Shown one piece after another: positions 7,619 to 19,600 of a stretch of 64,000 nucleotides of DNA; position 1 is the first letter of the stretch, and the number at the start of each line of letters is the position of its first letter. A program made the translations under genes and the position numbers. Source of the DNA: Pomphorhynchus laevis (taxonomy: Eukaryota; Acanthocephala; Palaeacanthocephala; Echinorhynchida; Pomphorhynchidae). Below the pieces are notes generated by a model, which saw only the letters and a list, made by a program, of their open reading frames with translations, had not been told where the DNA came from and ran no database searches. The stretch is taken from the NCBI GenBank assembly GCA_012934845.2, contig WNNJ02002877.1, positions 1-64,000 on the forward strand. The letters run 5' to 3'.

Positions 7619-10600
7619 CTATTCAAATAATCTTTAGTTATGATAAATAATCTCTTTATTATGATAGTTGAATTAAGTGTGAAAACATTTCTAAAAACAT
7701 GTATTTGCTTTTTAATTAAAAACAACGAATTTAGGGTCGAGAGTTAACAAAAACTTCGATGCAATAAAACGTTTACGCAAAAAATATGAGTTTTATCAGG
7801 GAAACTAATAAGATAAATTTGTAAATGCTTGATTGCAACAACAAAAAAGTTTAAAGAGTAATTTGAACTTAATATTAAAAATTACTGAAATAAATACTGA
7901 AAATACATAAGAGTTGCGCTCGTTTCCTAATATATTAATATCGATATTTATATAACTAATATCATATTAGTCTGTCTACCATTTGGCAACACAATAAATC
8001 AAATCAGATAACTGAGTCTACGTATTTAATATAATTATAAACTAAACAAAACATAATAATGCTAAATCAAAATTTAATAATTAAATAATAAAATTAACAA
8101 TTGTTTTTAGATTTTCTATAATTTAAATCAAGTTAAAATAAAAAATTGAAATTTAAAATAAAAGTCATTTTTATGAATTGACTAATAAATAACAGACGTT
8201 GTATCAGAATAAGAATTAGAGGTCATCAGAAGGAACTGCTATGCTATCAGGTTTCGGCCCCTAACTCCATACCCAACATAGCAGCGGGGCCAAATACATG
8301 CTAATGATGTATTTCCTCTGATAAAACTATCTAGTATTTTATTCTAATACAAAGTATATTATTTATTAATCCATCCATAAAAATTTGCCACTTAAGAGTT
8401 TAAATTTATTCTTTATATTATTGTGTTGATTTATATATTTTACTATTTTCTGCTTGATGTTATTTTTATAGTAACCTAGTTTAAAATATGTATCTATTAA
8501 ATTATTTAAATGATTTTGAAGAAAGCCAATATCATAACATATTGTTGCAATTCTTAAAATTTCATTATTTAATGTATTATATTTTATATTATATGGTATG
8601 CATGAATGCTCATGCAAAAATATGTTTCTTGTAAATTTAAATATGTCATCTTTACGATATAAATTAATAGTAGTTTTAGTTAATGTTAATTTAATGTTCA
8701 TATCTAGATATACACCTTCTTTATCATCAATATTGGTTTTGTTAAGAATAAGGCTTTCTGGATAAATTTGTTCACTAATTGAATAAAAATTATTAGAATT
8801 AAATACACATATATCATCAATGTATCGAAACATATATTTCATATATTTATATTGTTTAGATTTAGTTTTTACACAGTTATGAACAAATTCATATTCTATA
8901 AAGCTTAAAAACAAGTCAGCTATAATTGGGCTACTATTACCACCCATTGGAACACCTTTTACTTGTCTAAATATAGATGTCCCTACTTTTAAATAATTTT
9001 GATTTATCAAAATATTTAAGGATTCTATTAATTCAATTTTATCCATATATTTATATTTACTTGATGGTTTAATTTTTGTTAGATAGGCGTTATAATTATT
9101 ATAACATATATATGTATATATTTTTCCGAATATAAGATTAATTAATTTTACTAACGCTTCTTTAATATCTACTAAATCTAGATTTGTATAAAGAGTACTA
9201 AAATCGTATGTATTTATATTTTGAAAATTTATTCCTTTTGTCTGTTCTAAAAATTCTTTTGTAGAATTAATACTGAAATAGTGTTTTATACCAGTATTAA
9301 TTTCGATTACCTTGCAATATTTTTTAAAGTGTGTTTTAATTACTTTAAGTATTTTATTTATATAGACAGAAAGTGGTTTTAATGTACATTTAAACGCACT
9401 ACATATGAACCTAGGTTTTATTGAATTTTTATGTAATTTTGGATTCCAATATAATATAGGTATAGTTTTATTATCTAATTCAACCTTTATACCCTTTTTA
9501 TCCATTATAGAACAGTGACTTGTAATAATTGTTTCTAAACTCAACTCACTACGTTCATATGTTGGATTTACATTTAAATCATTAGAATTAACCTCTTTCA
9601 TTAGTATATCATAATAAAGCTTTTTGCATATGAAGACAAAGTTATTACTAGCTTTATCAATAGTTGTTATTATATAGTTATCCTTTAATTAATAAAATGA
9701 TAGTTTCATTTAAAAGCGCAAAAATTTCTTGTAATATTTTAATCTTGACATAGAGATCACAATCAGACATCTGTAAAATAAAAAATACAAATTACATTGA
9801 ATTGTAAGTTATCTAATTTAAAAATTAAAAAATCTTTAATGTCTTTACGAATTCTTCATCTTTGCGATTGATAGTAGAATTCATCGCTTTGATGAATATC
9901 GCTTCTAGAATTCGTAAATTCACAACATTACGTTCTTTCATTAAATACTTTGTACTATCAAAGTCTAAAAAGGAAATAATTGATAGTACAAAGTATTTAA
10001 TGAAAGAACGTAATGTTGTGAATTTACGAATTCTAGAAGCGATATTCATCAAAGCGATGAATTCTACTATCAATCGCAAAGATGAAGAATTCGTAAAGAC
10101 ATTAAAGATTTTTTAATTTTTAAATTAGATAACTTACAATTTAATGTAATTTGTATTTTTTATTTTACAGATGTCTGATTGTGATCTCTATGTCAAGATT
10201 AAAATATTACAAGAAATATGTGCGCTTTTTATTGTGTTGCCAAATGGTACTCTTTCCACGTTTTGAATTTTCTAACACAAGCACAGCTACTACATATTAG
10301 TCTATCATATTAGTCTGTCATATTGATATTAATATGACAGAAAAGTTCTCTTTTCTGTTAGTAAAAGTTTTCTTTCACCACAAAGTAAGAGAACAAGATA
10401 TTACGATATGCGATAAATATAACAGCAGTATTATGACTATTATTGATATAAAATATATATATAAATTAATATATAATATTAAAATTAATAATATATATTA
10501 TATATAAAAAAAATAAAATAAAAATATTTTAAATGTTAAATTAAATAAGACAGAAGCATACGTTAGATAAGAATAAAAGATTTAATAAATCTGCAAATAT

Positions 10601-13600
10601 GTGTTCAATTTCAAAGAAACGAATACCTTCAGTAAGCATTTAGAAGCCCGAAATAATAGATTTATTACTAAAACCTAGTATATTTCGTTGTTTAGAACTA
10701 TAATAAATCTAGGAGCATCACATAAAAATTATTATTTTAAATAATTTTAGGTAATAATACATTGTTTATATGCATTATTCCATAAATAATAAAATGAAAT
10801 AAGAATTATTTAAATTAATTATTAAATAAGAAATGTTATTCTTTAAAATAAGAATATTACCAAATGATTAAAAGTGCGATAGCTACATCTGATTTTGCCA
10901 GTATATGCATCAAATAAACAGACCGGGGAATTTTTGCAAGTAGCGAATAAGCTGATAAAGTAACCTCAATACATAATATAAAATGATCACAGTGATACCA
11001 GCACAAATCAGCATTGGATGAATTCATTAGTGGATACCAACAAAAATCGTAGATTAAAGAATGCGTAGGCATGGACAAAACTGGATCCTAGAATTGAAAT
11101 ACAAAATACATTATAATAATGTTATAATAATGTTATTATATATGTAACATAAAAATATAATATACAATACAATATTTACGTAATATTGAATCCTACTAAC
11201 AATATGTCAAAAGGGTTATCATTATGACAAATAGATGCTTATAAACAAATAAAAACATGAAAACCTCCATATTTTGTATTTTTATATAACATTCCAGATT
11301 AAATCATTTACGATACAGCTTTTTTCGATTTTGTAGTTCATTTTTATAGTCACATTTTTATAAAGGTAAAAATTATAAATAAATTAATTTTAAAGGACAC
11401 ACCTTTTACGCAAAGAGTTTTGTATAAATAGATAAATAATAACAGACTAACATATTTATTACATATAAAAAGTCGCATGTGGCTAAACTATCATCCATTC
11501 ATAATCAAATCTCCAACATCTAAAACCTCTTCGGTGATACTGACATGTTAATCCCTCTCTATCTTACATGGCCCTTTACACATGGAGCAATTCCTCAATA
11601 GGATTAAGTAGGGGATTAAGGGGGCACGCACTTTAGGATATAATTCTTTTGAATAAAGGCATATCGGACCTTTTTAGTCTTATGGATTGTAGCATTGTCC
11701 ATAACAATGTACTTCCTTTCATGTGTTCATCACATGGGTAAATCTTTACATATAAAAGCATTCAGATCACTGGATTTAAAACTTTTTATCCTTATATGCT
11801 AAAATCCCTTGAATATTAATGGCGTATAAAAAGAATATATTAGTACCCTTTGAGTTCGATACATTGACATAACATTTCGTACTTAAAGGTGAGTAGCCTA
11901 ACTGCTGGAAATTATGTAAATTAAATCCTGATTCATCAAAAAATATAAGTTGATTATCCTGTATATTATTTAATTGGAACTAAAGTCATCTTCGCTCCCT
12001 TGTAATCCCTGCTTTTTATAATTCGGCACACCGCCGATGGTTAAAAAGAATATGTGGCCTGTATACTGTATAAAACGGTTTTTTTCATATTGATTTAAGA
12101 TTAATTCATGAATTTGCACAAATCTCAGAAGCTATTATATTCTTTTCAAATTAAAAATATTTCTTAGAGCTCTCTTCATTCGATAAATCTTGAAAATTAG
12201 ATAAATCTTGAAACCAGAAAATTATTATATCACATAAGACAAAGTAATTATGGTGAACATTTCTAACAACGAGACATATATTTGAAACAATACCAAAATA
12301 TTTAATCAAATTCTTTGTTATGGGCTGTCTGGTTTTTTTGGGTATCTTCTGTCACATTCTCATCTAGCTCAAGACTATCTTAAAGGTGACCAAATGTGAC
12401 TATAAAAATTAAATGTTGTGACTATAAAAATACTACTTGGTTACTATTGAATTGATAAGCCCTTTTTAGGCAAGATGAAAGCTATATATGATTGTTCTGA
12501 CTGGAAAGAATTAATGCCTATTGAAATTTATACTAGATTTTAAGATATTGTAATATCTTAAAATTAAGTTATTAAATTATTAACAGCTTTTAAAAATATT
12601 ACAATTTTAAATAAATCTAGTTTTGACGACTTCACGCTTTGATTTCGCTTGTCATAACATGCCATATACAATGTAATCTAATTGAACAAGCAATCTGATA
12701 TTTTTTAAATATCAACAAATATATAATATATATTATATATTTTTTATAATAATATATAATATATTTATAATAATATTATATATTTTGGTAAAGTATTAAT
12801 AATTATCTAAAATTCTTTATTCGTTTAACAATTATCATAAGCGTCGCGGCTGTAAGTAGAGCGTGCGCGATTACCTTCAGCCGGGCAACGATGATTTTTG
12901 GGGTCGTTTTTTTCGTCTGTCGTGTTTGGTGCAATATTCTTCACCAGAACCGCAGTTCTTCACTAGATCAATCTTTAAAGGAAGTTTATCATCGGCGTTG
13001 CTGTCGTCAATAAGAGATAGCAGAATATGATGCATCGCTAATTTTACTGCATAGCAGTCCGCGAATTTGCCGAAAGTTTGTTCACTGCTAGTTGCGCAAT
13101 TAAGTGTTTGGGATTTCTGTGGCATCACGTCTACGACCGCGCCCTGTTCGTTTACTTGATCACTGCATTGTTCGCATAATTGCTGGTAGTATATGTCATC
13201 GAAGCCGAGCGTATTCTGTAAATCCTGAATATCAATAAGTAACGAATCCAGAACAATATGGTCTTTCCCGTCAACGTGATAAAAACTAGAAGATTATATT
13301 GGGTTGATTTTCCGAAATGGGGTACTAAACAAGCTCTTGGCTTTCGCTGACTTATTCTGTTCCGTATCTGATGAATTTTGTTGAATATTAGTCTCTCTAG
13401 TTTAACAAAGCTAAATGCTTTGTTTAGACCTATTATCATCAGGATGATAACATCATCAGTTGGCTATCGAAAATTCGACATTTAAAATAAAAAAATTCTA
13501 TTTCATTCTAATAAATAATATTATTTATTAATCTCTATTTCCACTAATAAATAATAATTCCATATTTTATTAGTCGTTGCAGTCATCAAAATACAAAATA

Positions 13601-16600
13601 TGTAATTTCTCACGCTATTTTATATTCCTATAGAATTAAAGAGGCTGAAAGTATAACATAAGCGTATTTTTTATCCTTAACGGACCTCCACGTCTAAATT
13701 TTACAATCTTAGATTTATATATTATATACAATTATCCCACGATAAAAATACGCGTTCAAGAACTTAATCTTAATCTACTTTACAAAATTTATCGATTACA
13801 GTACAGACATATTTAGAGCACATTTTTCGCGAATGCTTGATGATTTTCTCAAGTGTATTTCATCTTAAAATGTATTAAAAATATCCATATCATTGTTAAA
13901 TTTGTAAATTTAATGGAGCGAAGCAAGTTTCCTTATATTTAAAATATTCACACAATCAAAATTTCGTTTACTGAACTGATAACATCATAAAGATATGGCT
14001 ATAATTGTCCTTTTCGCAACTAATTAGACTGAACTATTAGACTGAACTAATTAACTATTAGACTGAACTAATCAGTCTGGGTGGGTCTCATCAGCTGCTG
14101 ACCTTTACCTACATTTCACGTTTCGACCCTTATTATCTGCTTACTCCGTACAATGGTGCTGATCGGATTTGAACTCTGGACGTCGGTAAATTGATTTAAC
14201 GCTACATCTATTTGGCTGGATACTTTAGTGGTGTAGATATACATTGTTTTATATTACTTATGGTAGAGGATCTTATAACACCACTGGATCGAGCTGGCTG
14301 CTCCAGTGGTGTTAATGCAGTGGATGTCTGTAAATTGATTCAACACTTTAAATTTTAACTTTAACGCTTTAAATTTTAATGCTTCAAATTTAAATTTAAA
14401 ATTCAACGCTTTAAATTTTAACTTGATATATAAAATTATCAAATTATTTATAATTATTCAATCCCTTTTAGAATTAGTCTTAAAACATAAATGATTATAG
14501 AAGAAATGATTATTATAAAAGAAATAAAATAATAATAATTAGTTCCTCCTAATGACCTATAATCCTTATTATGATACATCTCTTGAAGAAAAAACTATTG
14601 AAGGATAAACGATTAAAGGAAAATAAACTGAAAATTAGAGACAGATAGAATAATTAAATGAATCTAACTAAAATTAGACTCTAACTCTAATAATTAGTCT
14701 AATAATTTTAATAATCGAGCTCAAAATATTTTATGAGTCTAATTAAAATTAGAGTTAAATAAAAGCGAGGCATCATTGTTATATCAGTATTTTAGTTTTT
14801 GAATGTCTATAAACGTTTTTATTTCTTTAATTTTTTAAAGAAATTTAAATTTTGTTTTTAATTTTTTAATTTTTTTTTTAAATTAAAGAAATAAAAACGT
14901 TTATAAACATTTAAAACTAAGGTTATATACCGCATAAAGAGTAAATTATGTGCAGCAAAATAATACAAAATGATATAATAAATAATTAAAATAAAATATT
15001 TATAAAACAATGATTTATTGTAAGAAAATAAAATAAACTTTGAAAATTATTAGTTATATATAATAGAACTATAATTAGTTCTATTATATAGAACTAATGG
15101 AATCACATTATAACATATAATCACGATAACATATGGAATCACATGAAATCCACATTTGATGTGCTTTATATGGAATCCAAAGCTTATACAAATCCGATAT
15201 TAAGATAAGATATAAATCTTAGATAATCTTAGTGTAATGCACTTATTATTTATAACTCAAGTACAATACTTTCAATATTTATTTCTCGGCTTCTAAAACG
15301 TTTATTAATTTTATTTATTAATTTAATCTATTCATTTTTTCAATTTCTTTCGTGTATTTAAAAATATAATTGCGGCCAAGTTGTGCATTCTAAATCGCTT
15401 GAAATCAATTATAAAAGTTAAGTGAATAAAATCAAGTAAAAAAGCAAAATATATCATTTTTGTTAGCAAAGACGCTTGTATGGATATACTAAACAAAATC
15501 AGTGAATTATGAACTTGTATACAGCAAAACAGAATAAAATAACTATTTAAATTAAAATGAAAAAGATAAAATATAGAACTAACGAATATATCGTCCAGAT
15601 TTAAATAAATAAAACTTGGAATTTAAATAAACTTATTTAACTTAATGAATTAATAATTGAACGCAGCCTAATAGTATATATTTAATTATACTTAGCTTCA
15701 TTATTAGACATGACATCATCACTTTAAAATGATTTTTATATAATGAAAGATAATCATTTTCAAATGATGAAATAGTAGATTTGTCAAAATAAATCTTATA
15801 GGTAAACAATTATTACTTTAGCAATTACAATTATCACAAGGATTCATAATTATAACAAATTATGTAATTTTTGAACTTATTATGAGTTCAAAAATATTTA
15901 GTCATTATGATATTTAGTTTTATGTTTTTGACGTTATTAAATATTTTGATCCATTTGAATAGATCAAATGTATTCCACAAAAAGTATAACTGATATTTCA
16001 AAAGCATCAGTTATACAATCAGATTTTTTAATTAAGCTCAACTATTATTGGATCCTGATCAAGGCCACAATATTATGTGCTTATAAATTTTTTGTTGTGG
16101 AATTTTCCCGGCAAGATTGCATCATATTAAGATTTTGAGGCGGTCTGATCTAAACACGATGAAGCATCAATTGATGTACTGCGAAGAATAATGATTGCCA
16201 ATGTGTCGTTTCGAGAGGAATATTGTCGACGCAAGCAAAGGTTTGACAATAAATTAGGTGAAGCAAAACATATATTAGGTAATGAAGAAAGTTGTAAATT
16301 GATAGAACAGGTAAAGTCAATGACTTTAAAATAAAAGGCGTCGCGAAATCGATATCCGAACTTTGTTAGTATTGCGATATCAGATTGAAAACAAATACTT
16401 TTATTTTGTTATAACGTTAAATTCAGCTATTAAGCAAAACTTAGTATTCTACTCCGCCTCCGTCCGCTTGTCCAGGTTTCGTGTACCTTTTGAATGTAGT
16501 TGACATGCTCTGATATCACGTCAACATTAGAAAGATTGAACAATTGAAAGGATGTCGGAGTGGATGTATTAGCCAGTTGGTACCTTAACACTATAGGGGA

Positions 16601-19600
16601 ATTAGGCTGAAACTGTTCAATGTGTTTTGTAGGGGTTCACCTTTTTCTTTATTATGGAAACAGGTTAAGCTAAACATCTTGCATTCAGAGAATTAATTAT
16701 CTGCGAAACCTAAACACTTCGAGCGGAATTCTTTAAACATCTATGTAATAAAACTTTTAATGATCAGGAACGTCATGGTTTTAGATCTTATCATCTGAAA
16801 AACTGGCCAAATCAATATTGATCTTGAGAATTTAAATTTCTATGCAAAAAAAATAAAAACAGGTTTACGCTGATTTCGTATATTTCACAATGGGGTTCGA
16901 TTTCGTAAGAATTACAGTATTTCTCTTCGAGTGTTTTACAGTATTTAAGTATTTTTCAGAGTATTCAAGATATTTAGTTTTATGTTTTTGACATTATTAA
17001 ATATTTTGATCCATTTGTATTCAACTGCTCAAATGTATTCAACAAAAGGTCCTGCTGAGTCCCTATTGTTTGAAATATTAATTGCAGATCTACTAGCTTG
17101 CATTCGCTATTAGAATTATGAATCAGATCAGATAACAGAGTCTATATATTTTATTTAAATCAAAAAAGATAAAAAAAATAAATAATAAATAGTAAGCTGA
17201 TAAAGGAAGGAACGATAGCGCACGTGCTGTCCTGTGAAGATACTGCTTATGCAAACCATACCAGATGTAAGGCTTGTAACCGGTGAATGAGCGTGCGCTT
17301 AGTGAATACCTTTCAAAGGTTTACCGATAATAAAGTACTGTCGAAGTTGTGTAGCTACAGAGCCACACTAATGAGAATACCCTGTAGTGATTATATATAC
17401 GATTATGTATACGATTGCATATGGTGCTAGGTGGCTGTGCGTCAGGTAGGCGCATTCCGGTTAAGCTTCCCGACAGAAGTTGCAAAAGACCATGCATATT
17501 TACATTTTCTTGTTTGTTTCAATTAAAAAGTTGTATTGAAATTATTTCTTATTAATATCACGTCACCAGTGGTTTTCAATTCATATAACCACTATATGTG
17601 GAGTGACGTATCTTAGCATCTGCGGTAGAGTTTTGCTCGTGCTTTGTAGCTAGAGAACTTGTGATCGAGCATTGTGCTTCAGCTGTATACAAGCGCGTGT
17701 TGCTCATTCAGCAACCTTAGTAAGCTGATGAAGGAAGGAACGATTACACACTTGCTGTCCTGTGAAGCCAATGCTTACGCAAACCATACCATACGTAAGG
17801 TTGGTCACAGGTGGAGGAGCGTGCGCTCAGTGAATTCCATTCAGAGGTTTATTGACGATTAAGTACTGTCGAAGTTGTGTAGCTACAGGGCCACACTGAT
17901 AAGATCACCTAGTGATGAGTTGTTAGGGTCGTTACGCCCCATTAAGGACAAGGTGTCTGTATTAGGCGCATTTCGGGTTAGGCTTCCTGACGAATATTGT
18001 AAAAGAGCTTGCAATTTTATACATTCTTGTTCGTGATAAGTTGTATTGAAATTCTTTCTAATTATGTATTGAAATTCTTTCTTATTAATATAACGTCACC
18101 AGTAGTTTAAAATAATAAATAATTATAAGACAATTTATATTTATATCAAGTTAAAATAAAAAATTGGAATTTAAAATAAAAGTCATTTTTATGAATTGAC
18201 AAATAAATAACAGAAAATGTATCAGAATAAAAATTAGAGTTAATAAGGAGGAAATGCTATGCAATCAGGTTTCGGGCCCTATTCCTCGACTCAACATAAC
18301 AGCGGGCTCAAATACCTGCTAATGACGTATTTCCTTTGATAAAACTATCTAGTATCTTATTCTAATGCAAAGTATATTATTTATTATCCATCCATAAAAA
18401 TTTGCCACTTAAGAGTTTAAATTTATTCTTTATATTATTGTGTTGATTTATATATTTTACTATTTTCTGCTTGATGTTATTTTTATAGTAACCTAGTTTA
18501 AAATATGCATCTATTAAATTATTTAAATGATTTTGAAGAAAGCCAATATCATTACATATTGTTGCAATTCTTAAAATTTCATTATTTAATGTATTATATT
18601 TTATATTATATGGTATGCATGAATGCTCATGCAAAAAGATGTTTCTTGTAAATTTAAATATGTCATCTTTACGATATAAATTAAAAGTAGCTTACATGTC
18701 ATCTTTACGATATAAGTATATAATAGTTAATATATAATATATAATACAAAGTATATTATTTTCCTTTAAAATTTACAGCCTAAGAGTTAAAATTTATTCT
18801 TTATATTATTGTGTTGATTTATATATTTTACTATTTTCTGCTTGATGTTATTTTTATAGTAACCTAGTTTAAAATATGTATCTATTAAATTATTTAAATG
18901 ATTTTTAAGAAAGCCAATATTATTGATATCGGTTTATTTTTATTAATATAATAAAAAAATTAAAATTTAAAATCAAATAAAAGAGGCGTTATTTCTATCC
19001 GTACATTTTTTGACGTTATCTTTTGACACCAAGACTTCTATTCTGTTATTTAATTTGGCGAAGGTATGTCGGCTAATAATTATCATTGTTAAATACAATG
19101 CAATGATTAAGCATCAGTGATTAAATATAATTCTGTACTGATTAATATCAATTCAGTATTTAAGTTTTTATCTCTTATCAACTTTCTGTTAAATTTATAA
19201 CCGGCTTTGAGTCCAATGTTAACAATTTTTATATTAATCATATAGTCCCATTTTACATTTATATATGCAGAGCACAATCACGTATGTGATAATTGCACTT
19301 TTTGGTCCCCAAGTTCAAATCCTGTAACACTCTAAACAATTAACATGTAAATAAATTTATTTACACCAAAATATAACGTCAAAAAATATCAAAAGATATT
19401 AACGTCAAATATAATTATAATTACATACATTATAATTTATCATTATAAAAATTTATTAAACTTGGTAGAATAAAGCAAGTTTAATAATTAAAGCAAAATT
19501 AATAAGCAAAATTAATAAATTTTGCTTTAATAAGCAAAATTTAGGTATTTTTGACAGCTTATACTTTATTTCATCTTATTATTTTTATATCCCAAAATTT

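Larger units (their letters stand above)
7996..10230 (-). mobile_element. Penelope-like element PLE-1, copy with intact RT and fold-back 5' end
   Basis: In minus orientation the order is: endonuclease-like C-terminus (9825-9959), a short gap with TTTTACAG before an ATG near 9772, RT frame (8366-9601), then the terminal repeat (pLTR, 7996-8365). The pLTR has the family's structured core (CCTAACTCC...CATAGCAG, about 8226-8325) and the end motif ACTGAGTCTACGTATT. Bases 9711-9960 are repeated in inverse at 9981-10230. A 19-bp sequence just outside the left end (7977-7995) recurs in inverse just outside the right end (10231-10249). Confidence 0.85.
9711..10230. repeat. 250-bp inverted repeat (fold-back) within PLE-1
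   Basis: Arms 9711-9960 and 9981-10230 are reverse complements with only a few differences at the outer ends; the loop is 20 bp and AT-rich. Confidence 0.92.

Noticed and set aside
9825-10116. Two overlapping 84-aa ORFs as separate genes
   Set aside because: They are mirror images of the same inverted repeat; only the C-terminal half resembles a protein family.
14083-14129. Type II hammerhead in the SINE-like repeat
   Set aside because: A four-pair stem III with a GTA site can be drawn, but the remaining 15 nt do not form stem I.
17674-17862. 62-aa ORF as a gene
   Set aside because: The frame is not kept in the tandem sister copy at 17191.
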